A stretch of 64,000 bases of DNA. Source: Williamsia soli. GTDB taxonomy: Bacteria; Actinomycetota; Actinomycetes; Mycobacteriales; Mycobacteriaceae. Within the stretch, counting starts at the first letter, position 1. Each line of letters begins with the position of its first letter. This document shows, in pieces, positions 1 through 8,332 of this stretch. The translations under genes and the position numbers were made by a program. The notes under the pieces were generated by a model. It searched no databases. It had not been told where the DNA came from and saw only the letters and a program-made list of their open reading frames with translations. Where the stretch lies: the NCBI RefSeq assembly GCF_017377795.1, contig NZ_JAFRDR010000003.1, forward strand, positions 682,001 through 746,000, written 5' to 3'.

Positions 1-200
1 TGGGGCAGGTTGACGGTGCCGCGCACCATCTGGTCTGCCTTGCGGGGATCGACGCCGAGACGAACGGCAACCTCGACGGTTGCGTCGGTCTTGGTCGAGG
101 AGGTCTCCTTGGCAAGCTTTGCAGCCTCCAGCGGGCTGTAGAGCTTGGACTTGTCGACCTTCTCAGCAGCGGCCTTGTATGCCTTACTGGTTTTGCTCAT
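1..200 (-). CDS. rplA: 50S ribosomal protein L1, N-terminal part
   Basis: Ribosomal protein L1 binds 23S rRNA in the L1 stalk and, in many bacteria, represses its own mRNA. Only the first 66 or so residues lie in the window; the gene runs off the left edge. The reverse strand reads [16 protein letters not shown] and then [18 protein letters not shown], which is the conserved N-terminal part of L1. The ATG at 198-200 is the family start. It lies 82 bp downstream of rplK on the same strand, the usual L11-L1 order. Confidence 0.95.
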   Translation of the reverse strand, partial: MSKTSKAYKAAAEKVDKSKLYSPLEAAKLAKETSSTKTDATVEVAVRLGVDPRKADQMVRGTVNLP

Positions 201-282
201 ATTGGCTCTCTCTTTCTCCGCAACACATGCGGGTTGGTGGTGCGGACCGAGCCGGCCCTCCCACGCTTGCTTTATTGGAAGA

Positions 283-720
283 TCAGGCCTCGACCGTGAT
301 GCCCATGGAGCGGGCAGTTCCGGCGATGATCTTGGCGGCCTGGTCAACGTCGTTGGCGTTGAGGTCTTCCTGCTTGGTCTTGGCGATCTCACGGACCTGA
401 TCCATGGTGACCTTGCCGACCTTGGTCTTGTGCGGCTCTCCCGAACCCTTCTGCAGACCAGCGGCCTTGAGCAGCAGCTTCGCCGCAGGCGGGGTCTTCA
501 GCTTGAAATCGAAGGAGCGATCTTCGTAGACGAAGATCTCCACCGGCACGACATTGCCGCGCTGGCTTTCCGTCGCAGCGTTGTACGCCTTGCAGAACTC
601 CATGATGTTCACGCCGTGCTGACCAAGTGCCGGACCCACGGGCGGTGCCGGGTTGGCGGCGCCTGCCTGGATCTGGAGCTTGATGATCCCGGAGATCTTC
701 TTCTTCTTCTTGGGGGGCAT
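283..720 (-). CDS. rplK: 50S ribosomal protein L11
   Basis: L11 binds the GTPase-associated region of 23S rRNA and takes part in factor binding and the stringent response. The 145-residue protein has the usual length. It opens with [11 protein letters not shown] and contains the proline-rich [20 protein letters not shown] segment and the C-terminal RNA-binding domain ending in GTARSMGI. It lies between nusG and rplA on the same strand, the order found across Mycobacteriales. The ATG start matches homologues. Nothing is unusual. Confidence 0.98.
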   Translation of the reverse strand: MPPKKKKKISGIIKLQIQAGAANPAPPVGPALGQHGVNIMEFCKAYNAATESQRGNVVPVEIFVYEDRSFDFKLKTPPAAKLLLKAAGLQKGSGEPHKTKVGKVTMDQVREIAKTKQEDLNANDVDQAAKIIAGTARSMGITVEA

Positions 721-832
721 CCTTTTCCCTGTTTCTGATTGATTGCGTTTGGGCTGAAAATCTTGACTCAGCCCGGTTTCGCGCCCGCTGGAGACGCGAA
801 AATCTGTTAGATCTTTTCCACCTGCAGGATCG

Positions 833-1705
833 TCAGATCTTCTCTACCTGGTTGAAGGCGAGCTCGACCGGGGTCTCGCGACCGAAGATCGAGACGAGCA
901 CCTTCACCTTGCGCTGCTCGGCGTTGACCTCGCTGATCGAGGCGGGCAACGTCGCGAACGGGCCGTCCATGACGGTGACCGATTCGCCGACCGCGAAGTC
1001 GACCTCGATGACCGGTGCCGATGCGGCGGCCAGATCGGCGCCACCGTCGGAACTGGACTTGCCTGCGGCCTTCTTGGGCTCGACGCGCGGAAGCAGGAAC
1101 TTGAGCACGTCATCCATGGACAACGGTGACGGACGCGAAGTCAATCCCACGAAGCCGGTGACGCCAGGGGTGTTCCTCACCGCGCCCCACGACTCGTCGT
1201 TGAGCTCCATGCGAACGAGGATGTAGCCGGGAAGGACCTTGCGGTTGACCTTCTTCTGCTGGCCGTTCTTGATCTCGGTGACCTCTTCGATCGGAACCTC
1301 GACCTGGAAGATGTAGTCACCGACATCGAGGTTCTGCACGCGGGTCTCGAGGTTGGCCTTCACCTTGTTCTCGTAGCCGGCGTAGGAGTGGATCACGTAC
1401 CAGTCGCCCGCAGCCTTCTTCAGGGACTTGCGCAGCGCCTCGACCGGATCTTCTTCTTCCTCGGGCTCTACGACCGCTTCCTCGCCGGAGGCGTCCTCGG
1501 TGACCTCGCCGGAGGCGTCCTCGGTGACCTCGCCGGAGGCGTCCTCGGTGACCTGCGCGGCGATCTCGGCCTCGCCGGTCACGTCCACGTCTGCCTCTTC
1601 GGAATCGGAGACGGCACTGTCGACAGCCTCCGAATCACCGACTGTCTCGTCGATGACGTCGGTCTCTGTCTCGCTGGTAACAGCGTCGTTCTCGGGGGTG
1701 CTCAC
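833..1705 (-). CDS. nusG: Transcription termination/antitermination protein NusG
   Basis: NusG binds RNA polymerase and links it to Rho or the ribosome. The 290-residue protein has a long acidic N-terminal extension (about residues 1-95), then an NGN domain starting at [16 protein letters not shown] and a C-terminal KOW domain ([13 protein letters not shown]). The extension includes three perfect copies of VTEDASGE, encoded by a 24-bp tandem repeat. Long acidic N-termini are known in actinobacterial NusG; the tandem array looks like a strain-variable expansion. The chosen start is GTG at 1703-1705. It is co-oriented with secE and rplK. Confidence 0.97.
   Translation of the reverse strand: MSTPENDAVTSETETDVIDETVGDSEAVDSAVSDSEEADVDVTGEAEIAAQVTEDASGEVTEDASGEVTEDASGEEAVVEPEEEEDPVEALRKSLKKAAGDWYVIHSYAGYENKVKANLETRVQNLDVGDYIFQVEVPIEEVTEIKNGQQKKVNRKVLPGYILVRMELNDESWGAVRNTPGVTGFVGLTSRPSPLSMDDVLKFLLPRVEPKKAAGKSSSDGGADLAAASAPVIEVDFAVGESVTVMDGPFATLPASISEVNAEQRKVKVLVSIFGRETPVELAFNQVEKI
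1480..1551 (-). repeat. Three tandem 24-bp repeats inside nusG
   Basis: Three perfect head-to-tail copies of a 24-bp unit (1480-1503, 1504-1527, 1528-1551) encode VTEDASGE three times in the acidic N-terminal extension of NusG. The reading frame is kept, so copy-number change would lengthen or shorten the disordered tail without breaking the protein. Confidence 0.95.
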
Positions 1706-1748
1706 TGCAGCCCACGCTCCCTTTCCTCGAAGCAGCCGAACGGGTTTC

Positions 1749-2297
1749 TCACCCGAACAGCCACAAAACGGCCTTTGCGAAGCCCAGATCCAGTGCGGAG
1801 ATGAACGCGACCATGATGATCACGAAGATCAGCACGATGATCGTGTACTGGATCAGTTGCTTGCGAGTCGGCCAGATGACCTTCTTGAGCTCGCTGACAA
1901 CCTGCGTGAGGAACACCCACAACTTGACGAACGGGTTGCGGCTGTCCTCAGGCTTGACGCGCTTGCGCTTGCCGTCGGTTTTCTTGTCTTTGGTCTTTTC
2001 TTTGGTGGCAACTGCCGACCCCGCGTCATCGTCGCCGTCTTTGGCGAGGCTCGGACGCTTGCCACGGGGTGAACGCTTGCCGCTCGGACGGGCCACGGTC
2101 GCGGTGTCGCCGCTGCCGGTCTCGCCCGCCGAATCCGCCTCGGAGTCCACAGAGCTGTCGAGCTCGACCTCGTCGGTCGACTCAGCCGCGTTCTTGGCGC
2201 GTTCGGCACGGTCGCGCTTGCTCAACTTGTTCCTCTCGTGGCTGAAGTCGGATGCCTGCAGTTGGACCAGCTGATCCGGCTGCGTGGCAGCTGACAT
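1749..2297 (-). CDS. secE: Preprotein translocase subunit SecE
   Basis: SecE is the essential small membrane subunit of the SecYEG translocon. The 182-residue protein has a long, charged, low-complexity N-terminal region (about residues 1-120), then the conserved SecE core: VWPTRKQL-type amphipathic helix and one C-terminal membrane helix ([13 protein letters not shown]). Actinobacterial SecE commonly has such an extension, though this one is long. It lies between tRNA-Trp and nusG on the same strand, as in M. tuberculosis. Confidence 0.95.
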   Translation of the reverse strand: MSAATQPDQLVQLQASDFSHERNKLSKRDRAERAKNAAESTDEVELDSSVDSEADSAGETGSGDTATVARPSGKRSPRGKRPSLAKDGDDDAGSAVATKEKTKDKKTDGKRKRVKPEDSRNPFVKLWVFLTQVVSELKKVIWPTRKQLIQYTIIVLIFVIIMVAFISALDLGFAKAVLWLFG

Positions 2298-2331
2298 CGG
2301 GTGCCCTGAGGTGCTTTCACACGATCAAGGG

Positions 2332-2404
<73 letters not shown>

Positions 2405-2587
2405 TTGGGCCGATTTCGCCGACGACCACCGAGGTGATCACCGGGGCTCCGTCGACCCGGCGTCTGCACTACACAAAACCAACGCGCCACCCTTAGGGCA
2501 GCGCGCAAGTTGAAATAGAGCTGACGACTATTCGAGTGTACGTCACCGGGTGGGTGGAACTCCAACCAGCTCCGTCGACGCACAAGA

Positions 2588-3673
2588 TCAGTTGAACTGC
2601 ACGCTGGCGAGTGCTCGCCCGAAAATTTTGCGATCACCCTGTTTGGCCACGATCGAGAGCTGGCCGCGGCGGGTCTGCGGGTCCAGCGACTTGACCTTCC
2701 CCGTGAAGTCCACGGCCGCGTAATCGCCGGCAGGCACGTACACCGGGCTGGTGAAGCGGACGTTGTACTCGTGGATCGCGGCAGGGTCGCCGATGAACTC
2801 ACCGATGAAACTGGCGCCCAGTCCCATCGTCTGCATGCCGTGCGCGACGACGTCCTGCAGTCCGGCGACCTTGGCGACCTCGTCGCTGTAGTGAATCGGG
2901 TTCGGATCACCCGCCACGCCCGCGTAGTTGACGAGGTTGCCGCGGGTGAGTTTGAACGTGCGAGCCGGGATCTCCTGGCCGACGGTCAACTCGTCGAAGT
3001 TGATCGCGCCGTACGGCTGGGGGGCGACCTCGGGGTCGGGGTCGTCGTAACGGGCGAAGGGACCGGCGACGGTCTTGCCGGGGTCGATACCGACGGGCTC
3101 CTGCATCATCACGTGTTCGATCTTGTCGACCAGTTCCGGATCGACCTCGATCGCTGCGCGTGCCGCGAGAGATGTCCAGGTGGTCATCACCGGTTCGTTC
3201 CGCTGATTCCAGATGACGTTCTTGGTGACCATCAGATCGGTCCCGGACATCTGCCGGAACGAATCCAGCGACACATCGCAGATCAGGTGGTCGCCGACCT
3301 TGATCGGCTGATGGAAGACGAGCCGCTGATCGCTCTGCATGATCTGCCAGAGGTCGTAGCCGGTGATCACGTCTTCGAACAGACGTCGCTGGGCGATGAT
3401 GCCGAGGACGGAGACGAAGGTCGGTGCTGCGACGAGGGTGTCATGACCCATCTCGCGCGCCTTGGCTTCATTCCAGTGCACCGGGTTGGTGTCCTGGACG
3501 GCTCGGGCGTGTTCGCGCACCTTTTCACGGCCGACCTCGTAGTAATCGTCGACGGTGTACTTGAAGCCGACCATTTCCTGGGTGTGCGCCGCGATCTCGT
3601 CGGGAGTCAGCTTGACGCCCTGCTGCAGGGCTTCGACCCGCTCGGCTACCTTGCTCTGGCTCGCATCCGTCAC
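2588..3673 (-). CDS. Fused (3R)-hydroxyacyl-ACP dehydratase HadA-HadB
   Basis: It dehydrates (3R)-hydroxyacyl-ACP in the FAS-II elongation cycle that makes meromycolic chains. The 361-residue protein contains two hot-dog domains: a HadA-like half (about residues 30-185) and a HadB-like MaoC half (about 225-361). In M. tuberculosis these are separate proteins (Rv0635, Rv0636). The C-terminal half has the hydratase motif GDPNPIH (D256, H261). Unexpectedly the N-terminal half has a similar motif, DTNPVH (D61, H66), so both halves carry a possible Asp/His dyad. The start is GTG at 3671-3673, with AGAGG about 10 bases upstream. No hadC follows before tRNA-Trp. It is downstream of rpmG, as in M. 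tuberculosis. Confidence 0.92.
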   Translation of the reverse strand: MTDASQSKVAERVEALQQGVKLTPDEIAAHTQEMVGFKYTVDDYYEVGREKVREHARAVQDTNPVHWNEAKAREMGHDTLVAAPTFVSVLGIIAQRRLFEDVITGYDLWQIMQSDQRLVFHQPIKVGDHLICDVSLDSFRQMSGTDLMVTKNVIWNQRNEPVMTTWTSLAARAAIEVDPELVDKIEHVMMQEPVGIDPGKTVAGPFARYDDPDPEVAPQPYGAINFDELTVGQEIPARTFKLTRGNLVNYAGVAGDPNPIHYSDEVAKVAGLQDVVAHGMQTMGLGASFIGEFIGDPAAIHEYNVRFTSPVYVPAGDYAAVDFTGKVKSLDPQTRRGQLSIVAKQGDRKIFGRALASVQFN

Positions 3674-3805
3674 TCGAGAAGACCTCTAACTTTCGACTAT
3701 CGCCTCGCCGGCCGGGCAGTGCCGGGTGCGCAGAAAAGACCAAAGACCGGGCACACTTTCGCGTCCCCGGTCATGTCAGGCAGTCTGCTGACCGCCTGTA
3801 GCGGT

Positions 3806-3973
3806 CTAGCGCGATTCCTTGTGGTTCTGGTGCTTGCCGCAGTTCGGGCAGAACTTCTTGATCTCGAGACGATCGGGATCGTTGCGACGGTTCTTCTTGG
3901 TGATGTAGTTGCGGTGTTTGCAAACCTCGCAGGCCAAGGTGACCTTGGGGCGCACGTCTGTTGAGGAGGCCAC
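3806..3973 (-). CDS. rpmG: 50S ribosomal protein L33
   Basis: L33 is a small zinc-binding protein of the large ribosomal subunit. The 55-residue frame begins at GTG (3971-3973), reads [18 protein letters not shown], and ends HQNHKESR with TAG. It has both CxxC pairs (CEVC and CPNC), so it is the zinc-containing (C+) form. It lies upstream of hadAB and downstream of tRNA-Met on the same strand, matching rpmG2 in M. tuberculosis. Confidence 0.95.
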   Translation of the reverse strand: MASSTDVRPKVTLACEVCKHRNYITKKNRRNDPDRLEIKKFCPNCGKHQNHKESR

Positions 3974-3989
3974 GGGATTGCCTTTCAGG

Positions 3990-4092
3990 TGGATCGTGTG
4001 GTGCGACGGCCCCGAGGGACGTCACGTCTGGTGTGTTGCCCCCGAAGGGCTCCACGTTGTTGTGTCGCCGTGAGCGGCACGTCGTGTGCATC
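3990..4092 (-). other. rpmG leader with three hairpin-like units
   Basis: Between tRNA-Met and rpmG are three successive short GC-rich palindromes (around GGCCCCGAGGGAC, GCCCCCGAAGGGC and GCCGTGAGCGGC on the plus strand). Each is followed by an ACGTC/ACGTT-like segment, giving a loose repeat of about 30 bp. On the transcribed (minus) strand they would form three consecutive hairpins in the L33 leader or tRNA-rpmG spacer. The function is unknown; processing or regulatory structure is inference. Confidence 0.4.
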
Positions 4093-4093
4093 G

Positions 4094-4167
<74 letters not shown>

Positions 4168-4233
4168 ATGGCCCGGAAACCGACTTCCGCGCGCCGCTGC
4201 CGGCTGCGCATTCATCGAGTTCTGAGTCCAGCG

Positions 4234-4306
4234 AGCCCCCTGACGGAATCGAACCGTCGACCTTTTCCTTACCATGGAAACGCTCTACCGACTGAGCTAA
4301 GGGGGC
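4234..4306 (-). tRNA. tRNA-Thr (anticodon GGT)
   Basis: The reverse strand folds into a 73-nt cloverleaf. The acceptor is GCCCCCT/AGGGGGC, the anticodon stem TTTCC/GGAAA closes loop ATGGTAA (GGT), and the T arm contains GGTTCGATTCC. It is 66 bp from tRNA-Met on the same strand, as thrT-metT in M. tuberculosis. Confidence 0.96.
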
Positions 4307-4468
4307 GTTCGCCTCTCACATCGGCACCGTCTCCGGCGCCCTCGCGAAGGGCCTTAACGAGATTACACAGCGGCGCTGGCGCGTGCCAAATCGTGTGTTC
4401 TCTCATCCTCCTCGCACCAAACGACCCCGGGCTGGTCGAGCCAGCTCGAGGCCGAGTTCTTGGTGCTG

Positions 4469-4549
4469 TGCCAGGTATAGGATTCGAACCTATGTAGCTT
4501 GCGCGGCGGATTTACAATCCGCTCCCTTTGGCCGCTCGGGCAACCTGGC
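4469..4549 (-). tRNA. tRNA-Tyr (anticodon GTA)
   Basis: The reverse strand gives an 81-nt class II tRNA. The acceptor is GCCAGGT/ACCTGGC, the anticodon loop TTGTAAA gives GTA, the variable arm is long, and the T arm has GGTTCGAATCC. The long variable arm with GTA identifies tRNA-Tyr. Confidence 0.95.
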
Positions 4550-4711
4550 AAGCTGCCTCCCGCAGTCTTTTGGACCGGCGGAAAGCAACGCGGGAAACAT
4601 TACATCGGGCAGGGCCCAAGAACACAAATGCCCAGTACAAGCGGGCCTCTTTTGACGTTTTGCACCCATGCTGCGCGAGCGGGGGCACCGGCGCGGCTAC
4701 GCTTGACCGTT

Positions 4712-5203
4712 ATGGCAGATTCATCGTTCGACGTGGTCAGCAAGCTCGATCGGCAAGAGGTCGACAACGCCCTCAATCAGGCGGCCAAAGAGCTGTCGCA
4801 GCGCTACGACTTCCGTGGCACCAACACCAAGATCGAATGGTCCGGTGAAGAGAACATCGTGATCACCTCCGACGCCGAGGAACGCGCGCAGGCCGGACTC
4901 GAGGTGTTCAAGGAAAAACTCATCCGACGCGACATCTCCCTCAAGGCGTTCGACGCCGGCGAGGTCATCGGCTCGGGAAAGACGTACAAGGTCACCGGCA
5001 CCCTGGTGCAAGGCATCGACTCCGAGAAGGCGAAGAAGATCACCAAGGCCATCCGCGACGAAGGCCCTAAGGGTGTCAAAGCGCAGATCCAGGGCGAGGA
5101 GCTCAGGGTTTCGAGCAAGAAACGCGACGACCTGCAGGAAGTGATCGCTTTGCTCAAGGGCAAGGACTTCGAGATCGCTCTGCAGTTCGTGAACTACCGG
5201 TAG
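4712..5203 (+). CDS. YajQ-family nucleotide-binding protein
   Basis: YajQ (UPF0234) proteins bind nucleotides; some family members have been reported to bind cyclic di-GMP. The 163-residue protein has the family length, opens [20 protein letters not shown], and contains QRYDFRGT and the C-terminal [10 protein letters not shown]...ALQFVNYR signature. The ATG at 4712 fits the family start; the open frame continues upstream but without family similarity. It is divergent from the tRNA cluster. The c-di-GMP genes elsewhere in this window give it a possible signalling context, but that link is only inference. Confidence 0.93.
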   Translation: MADSSFDVVSKLDRQEVDNALNQAAKELSQRYDFRGTNTKIEWSGEENIVITSDAEERAQAGLEVFKEKLIRRDISLKAFDAGEVIGSGKTYKVTGTLVQGIDSEKAKKITKAIRDEGPKGVKAQIQGEELRVSSKKRDDLQEVIALLKGKDFEIALQFVNYR

Positions 5204-5304
5204 CTGTGAATTGCCCCTGAGATCGTCCCCGTGACGGGTCACCGACGGCATATTTCCGCCTGCCACCCCTCAGGGGGATGATTTCAGGGACGTACGGGCC
5301 ATCG

Positions 5305-6216
5305 ATGCCGCAGAATCAGCCCGTGCAGGTGGGAATGACGTTGCCGGTGATGGAACCGGACCTCGATGCGACCATGCTCAGAAGCTGGGCGAAAGCGATC
5401 GACGAAGGACCGTTCTCGTCGCTCTGCTGGGGCGAACGCATCGCGTTCGACAATCCGGACAGCCTGACGCTGCTGGGCGCCGTCGCGGCGTGGACCGAGC
5501 GAGTGCGCCTGGTCACCACGGTGATCGTCCCCCAGCTGCACGACCCGGTGATGCTGGCCAAGGCCCTCGCCACTGGCGACGTGATCAGTGACGGCCGGCT
5601 CACGGTGGGGTTGGGGGTCGGCGGCAGGCACGAAGATTATCGATCGGTGGGCGCGGACCCCAAGACGCAGACGATGCGGCAGATGGCGGACCGCGTCGAT
5701 GTGATGAAGCGGGTCTGGGCGGGTGAGCGGCAGACCGATTCTGTGCTCCCGGTCGGGCCCACGCCGATCCAGGAAGGCGGGCCGCCGTTGCTCGTCGGGA
5801 CGATCGGGCCCAAGACCCTGCGCAGCGCGGCCGCGTGGGCTGACGGCCTCGCGGGCACCACCCTCGACCTCGACGTCGCCAAGCAGCGCGAACTCTTCGA
5901 CGTCGCGACGACGGCATGGGCCGAGGCGGGTAAGAAGCCGCCGCATCTGGCGACGTCGTTCTGGTTCGCGATCGGCGATGCCGAACCCGCGAGGGGGCAG
6001 ATACACCATCATTTGCGGCGTTACATGAATTGGATTCCATCCGAATTCGTCGACGCGATCGCACCCACCACCGGTTGGTCGGGCTCGACAAATGAACTCG
6101 CCGAGACGTTGTCGGCGTTCGCCGCCGCCGGCACCGATGAAATCCATCTCATCCCGACGAGCTCTGACCTCGGCCAACTCGAGAAGGTCGCGGAGGTCGT
6201 CCGCGACCTGTCGTGA
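5305..6216 (+). CDS. LLM-class (luciferase-like) oxidoreductase
   Basis: A luciferase-like TIM-barrel oxidoreductase that would use FMN or F420. Visible family segments are the N-terminal barrel strand MTLPVMEPDLD, the substrate-selection region TERVRLVTTVIVP and GRLTVGLGVGGRHEDY, then PLLVGTIGPKTLRSAAAWADG. It has about 303 residues from the ATG at 5305. An ATG at 5278 is in frame but has no spaced ribosome site, and an ATG at 5335 is also possible. The substrate cannot be told from sequence. Its neighbours give no functional hint; it is convergent with htpX. Confidence 0.85.
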   Translation: MPQNQPVQVGMTLPVMEPDLDATMLRSWAKAIDEGPFSSLCWGERIAFDNPDSLTLLGAVAAWTERVRLVTTVIVPQLHDPVMLAKALATGDVISDGRLTVGLGVGGRHEDYRSVGADPKTQTMRQMADRVDVMKRVWAGERQTDSVLPVGPTPIQEGGPPLLVGTIGPKTLRSAAAWADGLAGTTLDLDVAKQRELFDVATTAWAEAGKKPPHLATSFWFAIGDAEPARGQIHHHLRRYMNWIPSEFVDAIAPTTGWSGSTNELAETLSAFAAAGTDEIHLIPTSSDLGQLEKVAEVVRDLS

Positions 6217-6279
6217 CCTGACCCGCCCACCGTGTCGAAAACGCCGCCCAGCGGGCCGACCTGACCGCCGAGCGGGCCC

Positions 6280-7137
6280 TTACCGCCGACCGCCCGCCAT
6301 TTCTTCGAGTCGGCGGATGCGATCTTCCATCGGCGGATGGGTGGCGAAGACCTTGCTCATCCGCTCACCGGCGCGAAATGGGTTGGCGATCATCAGATGT
6401 GACTGCGCGGCGAGGTCGGGATTGGGCGGCAACGGCGCCATCTGTACGCCGCCGGAGATCTTGCGCAGCGCCGAAGCCAGAGCCAGTGGGTCGCCGGTCA
6501 ACTCGGCGCCGGATGCGTCCGCCTGATACTCACGTGATCGCGACACCGCGAGTTTGATGACAGTCGCCGCAATCGGACCGAGAAACGTGATGAGCAGCAA
6601 CACAACGGGATTGGCACCACCGTTTCGGTTGCCTCCGAAGAAGAACGCAAAGTTGGCGATGCCGCTGATCACCGCCGCCATGGCACCTGCAATGGACGAG
6701 ATGAGGATGTCGCGGTTGTAGACGTGGGAGAGTTCGTGCCCGAGAACGGCTCTCAATTCGCGCTCGTCGAGGATCTGCAGGATACCGGCCGTGCAGCACA
6801 CCGCGGCGTTCTTCGGATTACGGCCTGTGGCAAAGGCATTGGGCGCCTCGGTGGGACTGACGTAGAGCGCCGGCATGGGCTGTCGGGCAACCGTCGCCAG
6901 CTCCCGGACAATGCGGTACAGCGCGGGTGCCTGCACCTCGGTCACCGGCTGCGCGTGCATCGCCTTGAGAGCCATCTTGGCACTGTTGAAGTAGATGTAG
7001 GCGTTGAACCCGACCGCGAGCACGATGGCGAACAGCAGGATTGCCGGACTTCGAAAGGCCGCCCCGATCCCCACGATGATCGCCGACATGAAGCCCAGTA
7101 GAAGAACCGTCTTCAGTCCGTTGGCATGGCCGCCCAT
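6280..7137 (-). CDS. htpX: Membrane zinc metalloprotease HtpX
   Basis: HtpX is an M48 membrane protease that degrades damaged membrane proteins. The 285-residue protein has two N-terminal membrane helices (about 10-50) and the zinc motif HELSH (H134, E135, H138). Downstream is SREYQAD, which carries the third zinc ligand Glu. The ATG at 7135-7137 was chosen because [15 protein letters not shown] aligns with the mycobacterial N-terminus, and AGGAG lies 8 bases upstream. The open frame continues 40 codons further upstream, but that stretch is a palindromic repeat and not protein. A grcC1-type gene lies upstream on the same strand, as in M. tuberculosis. Confidence 0.96.
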   Translation of the reverse strand: MGGHANGLKTVLLLGFMSAIIVGIGAAFRSPAILLFAIVLAVGFNAYIYFNSAKMALKAMHAQPVTEVQAPALYRIVRELATVARQPMPALYVSPTEAPNAFATGRNPKNAAVCCTAGILQILDERELRAVLGHELSHVYNRDILISSIAGAMAAVISGIANFAFFFGGNRNGGANPVVLLLITFLGPIAATVIKLAVSRSREYQADASGAELTGDPLALASALRKISGGVQMAPLPPNPDLAAQSHLMIANPFRAGERMSKVFATHPPMEDRIRRLEEMAGGRR

Positions 7138-7198
7138 GTATCTCACTCCTGTCCGGTGTTGCACTGGAGCCGCAACGAACGAAAGCCTCACCAGGGTT

Positions 7199-7265
7199 CC
7201 CGAGATGGTGGGTTCAGGCGACCGTTCGCCCAGGTGGGGTCCGCCAGAACCCACCACAATCGGGC
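7199..7265. repeat. Palindromic repeat family 1, copy 1
   Basis: A 67-bp imperfect palindrome with arms TGGTGGGTT.. and ..AACCCACCA bounded by CCCGA/TCGGG. Its 50-bp core (7207-7256) matches a second copy at 9596-9645 in 42 of 50 positions by eye. It starts 4 bases after the stop codon of the polyprenyl synthase gene. It has no U-tract, so it is not a classical terminator. Confidence 0.85.
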
Positions 7266-7268
7266 TTG

Positions 7269-8279
7269 CTAGCCGATTCTGGCGATCGTGTACCGAACCA
7301 GCGAACTCATCGCGTCATGGGCCGGGCCGGCAGGCAGTTGAGCCAGTTCCTCCTCCGCAGCATCCGCATAGCGCTGCAGGGTGGCGCGGGCTCTGACCAG
7401 GCCATCAGACTTGTTGAGCAATGCCAGCGCCTCGGCGACCTCGGCGTCGTCGGTGATAGGCCGGTTCGTGCCGTCCGGGTTCAGGACCAGCTCACGGATC
7501 CGGGTCTCGGCGGGGTCGGCGAGGGCGTACAGCACCGGAAGAGTGTGAACACCCTCACGTAGGTCGGTGCCCGGGTTCTTACCGGAATCCCCGGCGACCG
7601 AGGTGATGTCGATGAGGTCGTCGGAGACCTGGAAAGCGGTCCCGATGTTGTCGCCGAGGCGGGAGAGCCGTTCGATCTGCTCGGCGTCCGCACCCGACGA
7701 CATGGCGCCGAATCGGCCGCTGGCCGCGATCAGCGATCCGGTCTTCTCCCACACCACCCGCAGGTAGTGCTCGACGGGATCGGCCTTGCCCTGGGCGCCG
7801 ACGGTCTCGCGCATCTGACCGGTGACCAGTTCGGCGAACGTGTCGGCGATGATCCGGACCGCGTGCGGCCCGAGCGTCGAGACGAGGCGGGATGCCCTGG
7901 CGAACAGGAAGTCCCCCGACAGGATCGCGACACTGTTGCCCCACCGGCTGTTGGCACTGACCGCACCTCGGCGGAGTTCGGCTTCGTCCATCACGTCGTC
8001 GTGGTAGAGCGTGGCCAGGTGGATCATCTCCACCACGGTCGCCGAGATGATCACATCCTCCGCGTGGGGATTCGGGCCGAAGTGCGCCGACAAGATGGAG
8101 AAGATCGGCCGGAACCGCTTACCCCCGGCCTTCGCGAGATGCGTGGCCGCCTCGGTGAGGAAATCCTCGCCGGAAGACAGCTCCCCCAGCAGCAACGTCT
8201 CGACACGCTCGAGCGAGGCACCCACATCGGCGGCAAAGGCCTCCGGCTCCAATTCAAGACCTGCGAACGTCGTCTTCAC
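7269..8279 (-). CDS. grcC1: Polyprenyl diphosphate synthase (GrcC1-like)
   Basis: A trans-isoprenyl diphosphate synthase that makes the polyprenyl tail, probably for menaquinone. The 336-residue protein has GGKRFRP, the first Asp-rich motif DDVMD (residues 94-98) and a second DDLID, plus TGQMRET. It aligns with Rv0562 (GrcC1) of M. tuberculosis. The start is taken as GTG at 8277-8279; the frame stays open upstream but without similarity and runs into the divergent reductase gene. The context of menaquinone genes (menG, menD, MenJ-like reductase) supports the lipoquinone role. The chain length made cannot be read from sequence alone. Confidence 0.93.
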   Translation of the reverse strand: MKTTFAGLELEPEAFAADVGASLERVETLLLGELSSGEDFLTEAATHLAKAGGKRFRPIFSILSAHFGPNPHAEDVIISATVVEMIHLATLYHDDVMDEAELRRGAVSANSRWGNSVAILSGDFLFARASRLVSTLGPHAVRIIADTFAELVTGQMRETVGAQGKADPVEHYLRVVWEKTGSLIAASGRFGAMSSGADAEQIERLSRLGDNIGTAFQVSDDLIDITSVAGDSGKNPGTDLREGVHTLPVLYALADPAETRIRELVLNPDGTNRPITDDAEVAEALALLNKSDGLVRARATLQRYADAAEEELAQLPAGPAHDAMSSLVRYTIARIG

Positions 8280-8332
8280 GCCTGACCTGCTCCCGTCATA
8301 GGACGAGCCTAATGGTGCGGGATACTGACTGG

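Noticed and set aside
1480-1551. CRISPR-like repeat
   Set aside because: The three units are directly adjacent, without spacers, and encode part of NusG; no CRISPR array or cas gene occurs in the window.
2405-2587. A possible hadC gene between tRNA-Trp and hadAB
   Set aside because: The gap is only about 180 bp and holds no HadC-like frame.
7138-7257. Forty-codon N-terminal extension of HtpX
   Set aside because: The extension is encoded by the family-1 palindrome and the ATG at 7135-7137 has a good ribosome site and family alignment.
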